5,686 nucleotides of DNA from Thioalkalivibrio sp. (GTDB lineage: Bacteria; Pseudomonadota; Gammaproteobacteria; Ectothiorhodospirales; Ectothiorhodospiraceae), in contig SLHN01000081.1 in NCBI GenBank assembly GCA_007136145.1, forward strand, positions 1 through 5,686, in the 5' to 3' direction. Under the pieces are notes generated by a model. It was not told the DNA's origin and did no database searches. It was given only the letters and a program-made list of their open reading frames with translations. The translations under genes and the position numbers were made by a program. Within the stretch, counting starts at the first letter, position 1, and every line of letters starts with the position of its first letter. Positions 1-5,155 of the stretch are shown here, piece after piece.

Positions 1-704
1 CCATCGTAAGCTTCGGGCGAGTCCGCAACGGCTTCCACGAAGCGTTGCAATACCGCGGGATCCAGCAAGTCCGACGCCAGATCGTTGACCTCGATGCCGA
101 TCGACGAAGGGTGCTTCACGGATTGCGCGATCGCGGACCGAATGGACCCCGTATCCTCCGCGTTCACGATCTGGATCATCGGTGCCGGTTCGTTCCCGAT
201 ACCCGCTTGCATGCGCGGATCGGCTCCCTCGGAAACGCGGAATTCAGCCACCGATGCCCCGAGGACAAGCGGAGCCAAACCATCGAGCGCATTCGTTGAC
301 GGGCGCCGGTAACGGGCGTTGATCTCCCGTACTGTACCGCTTCCCACCACTTGGCCGAGACTGGTGATAACAACTTCGTCCCCCTGGAATTCCAATTCCT
401 CGATGAACCAGTGGAGCCCCGGTCTTGGCTCCCGCTCCAGCGCATTCAGCGCGGCGAGCGCACCGTCTCGATCGTTCCAGTACAGCTGATCATTGCGCGA
501 TTCGCCGATGGGACGCTGCCACCAATCGGCCGCACGCAGCAGCCCGATCTCGGCCGCCAGGAAGGCTTCGGACGCCTGCCGCTGATTTCCGGCGATACGC
601 TCGTCCGTGATCGCCTGCTGAATTCCGATGGTGGCCAGCAGACTGGTCAAGGTCAGCAACATGAGAACGAATACCAGTGCGACTCCACGCTCCCGCGCAT
701 CCAT
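1..704 (-). CDS. pilX: PilX-type minor pilin, C-terminus beyond left edge
   Basis: Minor type IV pilin of the PilX/GspK-like class, expected in the tip/priming complex of the pilus after PilD processing. The minus-strand frame is open from ATG 704 to the window edge, giving 234 visible residues. The N-terminus reads MDARERG, then VALVFVLMLL, with probable cleavage after Gly7, a hydrophobic helix to about residue 28, and the PilX_N signature (TDERIAGNQ about 30-38, then EAFLAAEIGLLRAADWW). Mature position 5 is Phe rather than Glu, as is usual for PilX/GspK-like pilins. A strong AAGGAGGT ribosome site 8 nt upstream fixes the start. The gene follows pilW by 16 bp and is last of five pilins. It is already longer than the roughly 200-aa Pseudomonas PilX. 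The extra part (about residues 130-234) has no motif I recognise and is probably an added surface domain. Family assignment is firm; the C-terminal end is unseen. Confidence 0.88.
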   Translation of the reverse strand, partial: MDARERGVALVFVLMLLTLTSLLATIGIQQAITDERIAGNQRQASEAFLAAEIGLLRAADWWQRPIGESRNDQLYWNDRDGALAALNALEREPRPGLHWFIEELEFQGDEVVITSLGQVVGSGTVREINARYRRPSTNALDGLAPLVLGASVAEFRVSEGADPRMQAGIGNEPAPMIQIVNAEDTGSIRSAIAQSVKHPSSIGIEVNDLASDLLDPAVLQRFVEAVADSPEAYD

Positions 705-712
705 GTCCGACC

Positions 713-720
713 ACCTCCTT
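713..720 (-). promoter_or_regulatory. Strong Shine-Dalgarno of pilX
   Basis: On the minus strand AAGGAGGT lies 8 nt before ATG 704, a near-perfect anti-16S match. It is the strongest ribosome site in the pilin operon. It sits directly after the pilW stop codon (723-721), so pilX need not rely on coupling to pilW as the upstream genes seem to rely on one another. Confidence 0.75.
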
Positions 721-1341
721 TCACAAGCCATGGTATTGCTCGAGCACTGCGTTGCGCAGGCTGACCACGAACTCCAGGGTATGGGTCAACGTCTGGTTGC
801 GCACAGTGCTCCGCAGCACGAGTTCGATTCGCAACGCCACGGGGTTTTGCCAGTCCGGCTCCCCGGTCGCGTCCAGCGCCACGACAGTCATCGACTGTAC
901 GGCTTCGACCAGCGGCTGGTTCTGCGGCGGCATGGCCTCGTTCGCGCAACGCAATTGGTTGGCATGCACAGTGTAGACGCTGGCCACCCAGGGGCCGGTG
1001 TTACCGAGACAGTTCATTCCCGCCTTGCGCACGATGAACCCGTTTTGCTCGGCGCTGCCGGGATCAGCCGGTTCCAGCCCGTCGGCAAGGTCCACTGCAC
1101 CGTTTTCGCGCAGACCCGCGGCGCGGATATCCCGTGCCATGAAATCCATCGCAAAGCGCAGGTTTTCCTTCATGAACGCCAATCGCTCCTGCTCCCGTTG
1201 CAGCTGCCCCGAGGTCGTGAACATCGCAACCGCCGCGCCCGTGATCAACAGTGCCAGGGCCATCGCCACCAGAAGTTCGACCAGCGAAAAGGCCCTCTGC
1301 TGGCGAGCGATTCGTGCGGGCCTGAAACGATTGAGGATCAC
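721..1341 (-). CDS. pilW: PilW-like minor pilin
   Basis: Minor pilin of the PilW family, 206 aa from GTG 1341, expected in the tip/priming complex with PilV, PilX, PilE and FimT. The leader of 17 residues ends RQQRA before FSLVELLVAM, so E5 of the mature protein is present but the residue before the cleavage site is Ala, not the usual Gly. The hydrophobic N-terminal helix is followed by a typical PilW stretch (QREQERLAFMKENLRFAMDF, then MARDIRAAG). Two cysteines (CLGNTG and QLRCAN) precede the QPLVEAVQSM block seen in many PilW proteins. The protein is short for the family, which commonly has about 250-350 residues, but it ends in a normal C-terminal strand. GTG overlaps the pilV stop as GTGA, with a GGAA about 9 nt upstream, supporting translational coupling. 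No in-frame ATG start was found near the leader. Confidence 0.87.
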   Translation of the reverse strand: MILNRFRPARIARQQRAFSLVELLVAMALALLITGAAVAMFTTSGQLQREQERLAFMKENLRFAMDFMARDIRAAGLRENGAVDLADGLEPADPGSAEQNGFIVRKAGMNCLGNTGPWVASVYTVHANQLRCANEAMPPQNQPLVEAVQSMTVVALDATGEPDWQNPVALRIELVLRSTVRNQTLTHTLEFVVSLRNAVLEQYHGL

Positions 1342-1856
1342 GGCAGTCGTTCCGGCGGCAGTTCGATCAGGTACTCCAGTTCCGACCGGCCTCCAACGAC
1401 ATCGACGAAACGGGTTTCCGCCCAGGAGACCGTGACGATACGGCGTTCGGTTTCTCCGGTGATCGTGATTTCGAGTTCTGGAAGGCAGACATGTGACGCA
1501 TCGGAACCGCAAGTGCGCCGCTGTCGCCAGTCTGCCACCCAATCGGTTTCTATCCGACCCGCAGCGACGCCCAGCCACAGGCGCTCACCGGCATCGCTTG
1601 CCATCAGGGTCGCGAGACTGTGCTGATATGCCGAGTGCGTTGCCTGAAGCGCGTGCAACTGGAGTGCCGCACTGCCAAGCGCGCCAACGGAAAGAACCAG
1701 CAACGCGATCAACACCTCAAGCAGTGTGAACCCGCGTGCCCGCCCGCCCGAGGCCACGAATCCAGATCCGGCACCGGGGCGCCCCGAATGGGCCGGGCGA
1801 CGGGGGCCGGATCCCTGGACGCATGAATGTCCGCGAATTACCCGCATCACCATCAC
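1338..1856 (-). CDS. pilV: PilV-like minor pilin
   Basis: Minor pilin of the PilV family, up to 172 aa. The class III motif is RARG followed by FTLLEVLIALLVLSVGALG (about residues 39-61), with Gly at -1 and Glu at +5, then the PilV-like region (LQLHALQATHSAYQHS, DAGERLW). Two cysteines lie in the C-terminal half (RTCGSDASHVCLPE), a likely disulfide. GTG 1856 overlaps the pilE stop as GTGA and has GAGG 7 nt upstream. ATG 1853, ATG 1847 and GTG 1757 are alternatives. From 1856 the leader would have 42 residues and is rich in Arg, Pro and Gly, unusually long. From GTG 1757 it would have only 9, which is normal for type IV pilins. The family call is firm and the start uncertain. The stop overlaps the pilW GTG. 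Confidence 0.87.
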   Translation of the reverse strand: MMVMRVIRGHSCVQGSGPRRPAHSGRPGAGSGFVASGGRARGFTLLEVLIALLVLSVGALGSAALQLHALQATHSAYQHSLATLMASDAGERLWLGVAAGRIETDWVADWRQRRTCGSDASHVCLPELEITITGETERRIVTVSWAETRFVDVVGGRSELEYLIELPPERLP

Positions 1857-2293
1857 CAGCAGGCCTCGGCGGCATTCCCTGCCGCAGCGCGTTGTCCTCG
1901 ATGATCAATCTCCAGCCAGGCACAGGCCCCGGCATCGCCGGCCTGAACCCCGATCGGTGTCGCGCGCAGCAGGAAGCTGGAGGAACCCCGCGGGTCCGGC
2001 TCGGTTATCCGGTAGTGTCCCTCGGGCGAGAGCGGCGCAACGACGCATGACTCGTGGCTGTAGCTGTCGTGCCGGGTGTGGCAGCGTTCCAATCGCTGCG
2101 CCGCCTGGAGCAGAGCGACCCGGGCATCCGCGCGTCGGACCTTATGGACGGAGTCCTTGTAGGCGGGCCAGGCAACCCCGATCAGGATGGCCATTGCCAC
2201 CAGCACGATCAACAGTTCCACAAGGCTGAACCCGAGGCCGTGGCGTCGTAGCTTGGCACGGCGTTTTCCCACCGCCGCCAGCGGCTCCTTCAT
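1853..2293 (-). CDS. pilE: PilE-like type IV pilin
   Basis: Type IV pilin of the PilE family, 146 aa from ATG 2293. The prepilin motif HGLG followed by FSLVELLIVLVAMAILIGVA (from about residue 22) has Gly at -1, Phe at +1 and Glu at +5, so the leader has 21 residues. The helix continues into WPAYKDSVHKVRRADARVAL and then QRLERC. The C-terminal half follows the usual PilE plan: SPEGHYRI, LLRATPIGVQAGDAGAC, LEIDHRGQR and a terminal CW. Four cysteines could form two disulfides including the D-loop. ATG overlaps the fimT stop as ATGA, indicating coupling. GTG 2272 is another possible start, with AAGGAG 12 nt before it, which would shorten the leader to 14 residues. The gene lies second in the operon, whereas pilE is last in Pseudomonas and Xanthomonas. 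It is probably a minor pilin, but a major-pilin role cannot be excluded from sequence. Confidence 0.88.
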   Translation of the reverse strand: MKEPLAAVGKRRAKLRRHGLGFSLVELLIVLVAMAILIGVAWPAYKDSVHKVRRADARVALLQAAQRLERCHTRHDSYSHESCVVAPLSPEGHYRITEPDPRGSSSFLLRATPIGVQAGDAGACAWLEIDHRGQRAAAGNAAEACW

Positions 2294-2814
2294 GCGCCGC
2301 ATTGCGCCAACTCGACCCGGGCACGGCCCGTGCGGCTGATGACGATCCGTCGCGCTGAATCGCCCGCGCACAGGGTGATCGTTCCCATCTGCAGACTGCC
2401 GTTGGCGCGCCGGGTCGAACCCAACCCCACGTAGGAAATGTAGTGCTCGACGGGTGAGTTACCCGCAATCGCGACACCATCCGGAATACTGCCACCAACG
2501 GCCAGTATTGGGTCATCTGCCGACCGTGTCCCGGTAGCGTCGGTATCGACGAAAATGATCCAGCCCTGCTGCCAACCACCCGTCTCCGCGCACTGAGCTG
2601 AGTCCGCGCTTTTGCACAGGGTGACGCGAAGGTTTCGCCGCACGGCCTCGGAGCGGGTCGCATGCAGGGCACCGACAAAGCGGTTGGTGGCCGCGGTGAG
2701 ACGGCTCTCCTGTATCAGCGCACCGAACGCCGGGATACCAATACCCAGCAACACACCGAGCACGGCAAGGGTGACGAGAAGCTCGACAAGGGTAAGCCCC
2801 GCTTCCATGCGCAT
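2290..2814 (-). CDS. fimT: FimT/FimU-like (GspH domain) minor pilin
   Basis: First gene of the pilin operon, a GspH/FimT-domain pseudopilin of 174 aa. The leader MRMEAG is followed by LTLVELLVTLAVLGVLLGIG, giving Gly at -1, Leu (not Phe) at +1 and Glu at +5. The rest shows the family plan: TAATNRFVGALHATRSEAVRR after the helix, GWQQGWIIFVDTDATGTR in the middle, and TITLCAGDSARRIVISRTGR near the end. Four cysteines (LCKSAD, AQCAET, LCAGD, QCGA) could form two disulfides. ATG 2814 is chosen because GGAGG (2825-2821) lies 6 nt upstream; the second ATG at 2808 would leave a leader of only four residues. FimT, FimU and GspH cannot be separated safely by eye. Some FimT proteins bind DNA during natural transformation, but I cannot show that here. 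The open frame extends upstream to 2976 only because no stop intervenes. Confidence 0.87.
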   Translation of the reverse strand: MRMEAGLTLVELLVTLAVLGVLLGIGIPAFGALIQESRLTAATNRFVGALHATRSEAVRRNLRVTLCKSADSAQCAETGGWQQGWIIFVDTDATGTRSADDPILAVGGSIPDGVAIAGNSPVEHYISYVGLGSTRRANGSLQMGTITLCAGDSARRIVISRTGRARVELAQCGA

Positions 2815-2820
2815 CGCTGA

Positions 2821-2825
2821 CCTCC
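2821..2825 (-). promoter_or_regulatory. Shine-Dalgarno of fimT-like gene
   Basis: GGAGG on the minus strand, 6 nt before ATG 2814. It decides this start over the longer upstream frame, which would run into the inverted-repeat element, and over ATG 2808. Confidence 0.65.
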
Positions 2826-2840
2826 ATCCATGAGGCAATG

Positions 2841-2857
2841 TCTTTCGGTTCGAAAGA
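2841..2857. promoter_or_regulatory. Inverted repeat at pilin promoter (candidate operator or leader hairpin)
   Basis: A perfect 7-bp inverted repeat, TCTTTCG and CGAAAGA, separated by GTT. It overlaps the proposed -10 hexamer of the pilin operon and the expected transcription start, a place where a repressor would block initiation. It could also be a weak 5' hairpin in the transcript. Sequence alone does not choose between these. Confidence 0.35.
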
Positions 2858-2883
2858 ATAGCGCGCAAATCGCCCGGAATAAA
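2855..2883 (-). promoter_or_regulatory. Candidate sigma-70 promoter of the pilin operon
   Basis: On the minus strand, -10 TATTCT (2860-2855) and a weak -35 TTTATT (2883-2878) with a 17-nt spacer. Transcription would begin near 2848, giving a leader of about 35 nt before fimT. The -10 is good (5 of 6), the -35 poor, so an activator may be needed. No sigma-54 site with the correct GG-N10-GC spacing was found. Confidence 0.3.
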
Positions 2884-2919
2884 GCAGGAAAATTCCACGG
2901 CGATGTCGAAGCGAGTCCA

Positions 2920-2997
2920 CTGGGAGCCTGTCGGACTTGGGCTGCTCCTACTGCGCCGGCGGGAGAGCGAGGGCACCCAAGTCCGACAGACTCCCAG
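2920..2997. repeat. 78-bp element with 22-bp inverted repeats (REP/MITE-like)
   Basis: Left arm 2920-2941 (core GCCTGTCGGACTTGGG) and right arm 2976-2997 (core CCCAAGTCCGACAGACTCCC) pair over 22 bp with one mismatch. They enclose a 34-nt interior containing the palindrome CGCCGGCG (2954-2961). It lies upstream of the pilin promoter and upstream of the plus-strand small gene, so it terminates no visible gene. The form fits a REP/BIME or small non-autonomous mobile element. No target duplication is apparent next to the arms and no transposase is present. Copy number in the genome cannot be judged from one window. Confidence 0.65.
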
Positions 2998-3019
2998 GCA
3001 GGAACGGCACCGTCAATTC

Positions 3020-3047
3020 TTGCGTGTCGGCCGGGGCCTGTTATGCT
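3020..3047 (+). promoter_or_regulatory. Candidate promoter of the small plus-strand gene
   Basis: TTGCGT (3020-3025) and TATGCT (3042-3047) are separated by 16 nt. Initiation 7-8 nt after the -10 would fall at or next to ATG 3055, so the transcript could lack a leader. This agrees with the absence of a Shine-Dalgarno sequence before that ATG. The hexamer matches are moderate. Confidence 0.3.
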
Positions 3048-3054
3048 CCTTGCG

Positions 3055-3315
3055 ATGCGTGGCCTGGTACCCCCCGATCCCGAAACCGGCGTTTCGACCC
3101 CCAACTTCGCGGTGGTCTACATGCCCGGCCGTACCCGCAAGCGTTTCCCGGCGGGCTGCGTGCAGGTCGTGGAAACACTCGAGCAGGCACTGGCGCAGGC
3201 TGATCCGGCTGCTCGCCAGTTCGCCGCCCGGGTACTCGGCCCGTCCAAGTCTTCCGAGGGACAATTTCTGTACTACCTGCTGGAATGGCTTGATCCTGAC
3301 CTCCCGGTTTCCTGA
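3055..3315 (+). CDS. Small protein of unknown function (86 aa)
   Basis: I do not recognise the family with certainty. The frame encodes a soluble protein of 86 aa without signal peptide or membrane segment. Notable parts are a basic block YMPGRTRKRFPAGC (about residues 22-35), an Ala/Gln-rich predicted helix VVETLEQALAQADPAARQFA, and a C-terminal LGPSKSSEGQFLYYLLEWL (about 64-82). The compact strand-helix-strand look and coding-like composition suggest a real gene. It is transcribed away from the pilin operon and converges with the antiporter-like operon. ATG 3055 is chosen because a promoter-like element ends just before it. ATG 3043 (same frame) and ATG 3121 are alternatives, and none has a clear ribosome site. 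The longer frame from 2830 crosses the inverted-repeat element and is unlikely. Not an evident pilus component. Confidence 0.6.
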   Translation: MRGLVPPDPETGVSTPNFAVVYMPGRTRKRFPAGCVQVVETLEQALAQADPAARQFAARVLGPSKSSEGQFLYYLLEWLDPDLPVS

Positions 3316-3406
3316 CCCCGCCCGCCGAACGATGCAATCGCGCACGCCAATGGAATGTACCGGCTTGCCGCGGCGTTCAGGAGTGGTTTGGCCCCGGCAC
3401 CACGTA

Positions 3407-3424
3407 GCGGGAGCAGGCTCCCGC
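3407..3424. repeat. REP-like hairpin between convergent genes
   Basis: GCGGGAG and CTCCCGC form a perfect 7-bp stem around the loop CAGG, in the 169-bp gap between the convergent small gene and the antiporter-like operon. Its form and surrounding bases resemble gammaproteobacterial REP hairpins. It could act as a weak bidirectional transcription stop, but neither strand has a T-run after the stem, so it is not a standard intrinsic terminator. The rest of 3316-3484 shows no gene. Confidence 0.4.
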
Positions 3425-3484
3425 GCTTCATGGGCTCGAACACGGCACGGAAGCCTGCGGAACATCGCCACCACTACCAACAGA

Positions 3485-5155
3485 TCAGAATGCCAGACCG
3501 TATCCGATTGCGGCACCGAGGGCGAGTGTAACGAGCACCACCGCCCGGCCGATCAGGCGCCAGGCGTGCAGGTGGCGTTCCCAGTTGGCCCACCGGCGGG
3601 CACCGGGGAACCAACCTGTGCCCGCGGCCCGGTGCAACGTTATCCCGGTCGGACGACGTCCTAGTTCAGCGACGACACGCACTGCCGTGGGCCAACGCCA
3701 AGCGAAAAAAGCCAGCAACAGGGCCACTGCAAGCGGCACGAGGGCACCCGAATGCCCGGACACGCTCGCGGCGGCGGCTGGCATCGGCGTTCCGGGAAAC
3801 GCGATCCAGGGCAGCACGAGCACGCCGCCAAGCATCAGGATCCAGGGCAGCACCGGGTAGCTTCTCGCAGCGGACTTCTCCCCTTCGTCAGGCACCGGCA
3901 TGTACCAGGTCAGCCAGAGCAACCGCAGCATCAGCAACGCACTGGCGATACCCGTCAGAAAGAACAGCACCATCGAACCACCCCCCAGCCCCGCCGCCGC
4001 GACCGCCAGATCCAGCGCCGATTTCGCAAGCACACCGCTGGTGCCCGGCGCGGCCGCCAGCGCCAGCGCTGGCAGCCACAGGCCGCCCCAGACCCAGAGC
4101 CGCCTGCGCCCCCACCCGGCACCCAGCAGACCCACGCCGAGAAACAGCGCTGCCTTGGCGAGCCCGTGATGCATTACGAACACCGCGATCGCGGCGACGG
4201 CAGCGTCGCCCGCCTCGCCTGACTGCAAGGCCAGCCCGGCCAACACGGTGACCAGACCCATCTGGCTGACACTGGACCAGCCAAGCAAAACCTTGGGATC
4301 GCCTGTAGCCAGCCCGCGCAGCACCGCGTAAAGCGCCCCGGCCAGTCCCAGACCCACCAACAGGGGTACAACGACGTCGGCGAACCCATCGCCGGCAGGC
4401 TCCACGAGTCGAAGCCAACCGAGAACCCCGGCCTTGATCATCACGCCACTCAGCACCGCACTGGCGGCGACCGGTGCGACCGGGTGCGCACGCGGCAACC
4501 ATGTGTGCAGTCCCAGCACCCCGAGCTTCAACCCGAAGGCCAGCGCCAACAGCACCAGTATCGGTCCGGATAGAACTCCGCCGACGGCATCGAACCGAGT
4601 GTCGCCCTCGGCTGCCGCTACCAGCGCCGCAACCGCGACAAACAATGCCAGCTCGGCGACCAACATCATCGCCAGATACAGGCGCCCAGCGCCGAGCGCC
4701 TGCGGCGTTCGTTCGAACACCACCAAACCGAGCGCCGCGAAAGTCATCAACGCGATTCCGGCGTACAACGCCAGCATGTCTTGCGCAAGAATCAGGGCGA
4801 TATTTCCCGCCAGCGCGAGTAGCCAAAGCACTCCGAAGGTCGGGGAGCACGCCTGATCCGGGCGCAACCGCACAGCCATCCACCCGGACAGCGCCCAGAT
4901 CAGCGTGGCCGGGAACAGAAACACAGTCGCCATCGAATCGACACCGAACGCAAACCCGGCGGGAAACAGCGGTAACGCCAGTGCGGTTCCCTCGGGCAGC
5001 AGGACCGCAAGCAGTGCCGGCACGGGGGCCAAAGGTAGCAACAGTCCGCGCGCGGACTCCCGCACAAATGGCAGCACGGCAAGGAACATCCATGGCAGAA
5101 GCAGCGCGGCACCGAGCAGCACCGTGTGCAGCCACGCCTCAGACCCGCTGATCAA
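3485..5155 (-). CDS. Antiporter-like membrane subunit (NuoL/M, MrpD, HyfB superfamily)
   Basis: A polytopic inner-membrane protein of 556 aa with about 14 hydrophobic segments, of the proton-conducting family shared by complex I, Mrp antiporters and hydrogenase-4. Visible landmarks, numbered from TTG 5155: FGVDSMA (70-76); TM7 Lys210 in FGLKLGVLGLHTWLP; Lys241 in LSGVMIKAG (TM8); HHGLAKAALFLG with His330 and Lys334; Lys378 in GTSGVLAKSAL (TM12). At the TM5 site, LYAGIAL has Ala135 where the family has Glu. The C-terminus adds a basic amphipathic stretch (about 500-535) and a last membrane segment. TTG overlaps the upstream stop as TTGA, so translation is probably coupled. The open frame continues to 5419 only as overlap with the upstream gene. 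It is the last gene of its operon. The complex cannot be fixed; Mrp-type Na+/H+ exchange is the likeliest, from the paired subunits. Confidence 0.85.
   Translation of the reverse strand: MISGSEAWLHTVLLGAALLLPWMFLAVLPFVRESARGLLLPLAPVPALLAVLLPEGTALALPLFPAGFAFGVDSMATVFLFPATLIWALSGWMAVRLRPDQACSPTFGVLWLLALAGNIALILAQDMLALYAGIALMTFAALGLVVFERTPQALGAGRLYLAMMLVAELALFVAVAALVAAAEGDTRFDAVGGVLSGPILVLLALAFGLKLGVLGLHTWLPRAHPVAPVAASAVLSGVMIKAGVLGWLRLVEPAGDGFADVVVPLLVGLGLAGALYAVLRGLATGDPKVLLGWSSVSQMGLVTVLAGLALQSGEAGDAAVAAIAVFVMHHGLAKAALFLGVGLLGAGWGRRRLWVWGGLWLPALALAAAPGTSGVLAKSALDLAVAAAGLGGGSMVLFFLTGIASALLMLRLLWLTWYMPVPDEGEKSAARSYPVLPWILMLGGVLVLPWIAFPGTPMPAAAASVSGHSGALVPLAVALLLAFFAWRWPTAVRVVAELGRRPTGITLHRAAGTGWFPGARRWANWERHLHAWRLIGRAVVLVTLALGAAIGYGLAF

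Noticed and set aside
176..445. Minus-strand 89-aa frame inside pilX
   Set aside because: It lies in a different frame from the 234-codon pilX frame, which has a strong ribosome site and the PilX N-terminal signature.
628..1626. 332-aa plus-strand frame opposite pilX, pilW and pilV
   Set aside because: Antisense to three well-supported pilin genes, with low-complexity basic composition and no domain.
2882..2897. Possible sigma-54 site (minus strand, TGGAATTTTCCTGCTT)
   Set aside because: The GG and GC elements are 9 nt apart instead of 10 and the flanking consensus is poor.
2920..2997. Inverted repeat read as an intrinsic terminator
   Set aside because: No gene ends into it from either side, the loop is 34 nt long and no T-run follows.
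2830..3054. Long N-terminal extension of the small plus-strand gene
   Set aside because: It would run through both inverted repeats and the opposite promoter; the extension has no coding look, unlike the part after 3055.
3888..5135. 415-aa minus-strand frame and several plus-strand frames (e.g. 4474-5151) over the membrane subunit
   Set aside because: Shadow frames typical of GC-rich coding DNA: Arg, Pro and Ala rich, no motif, and they overlap a gene with clear family landmarks.
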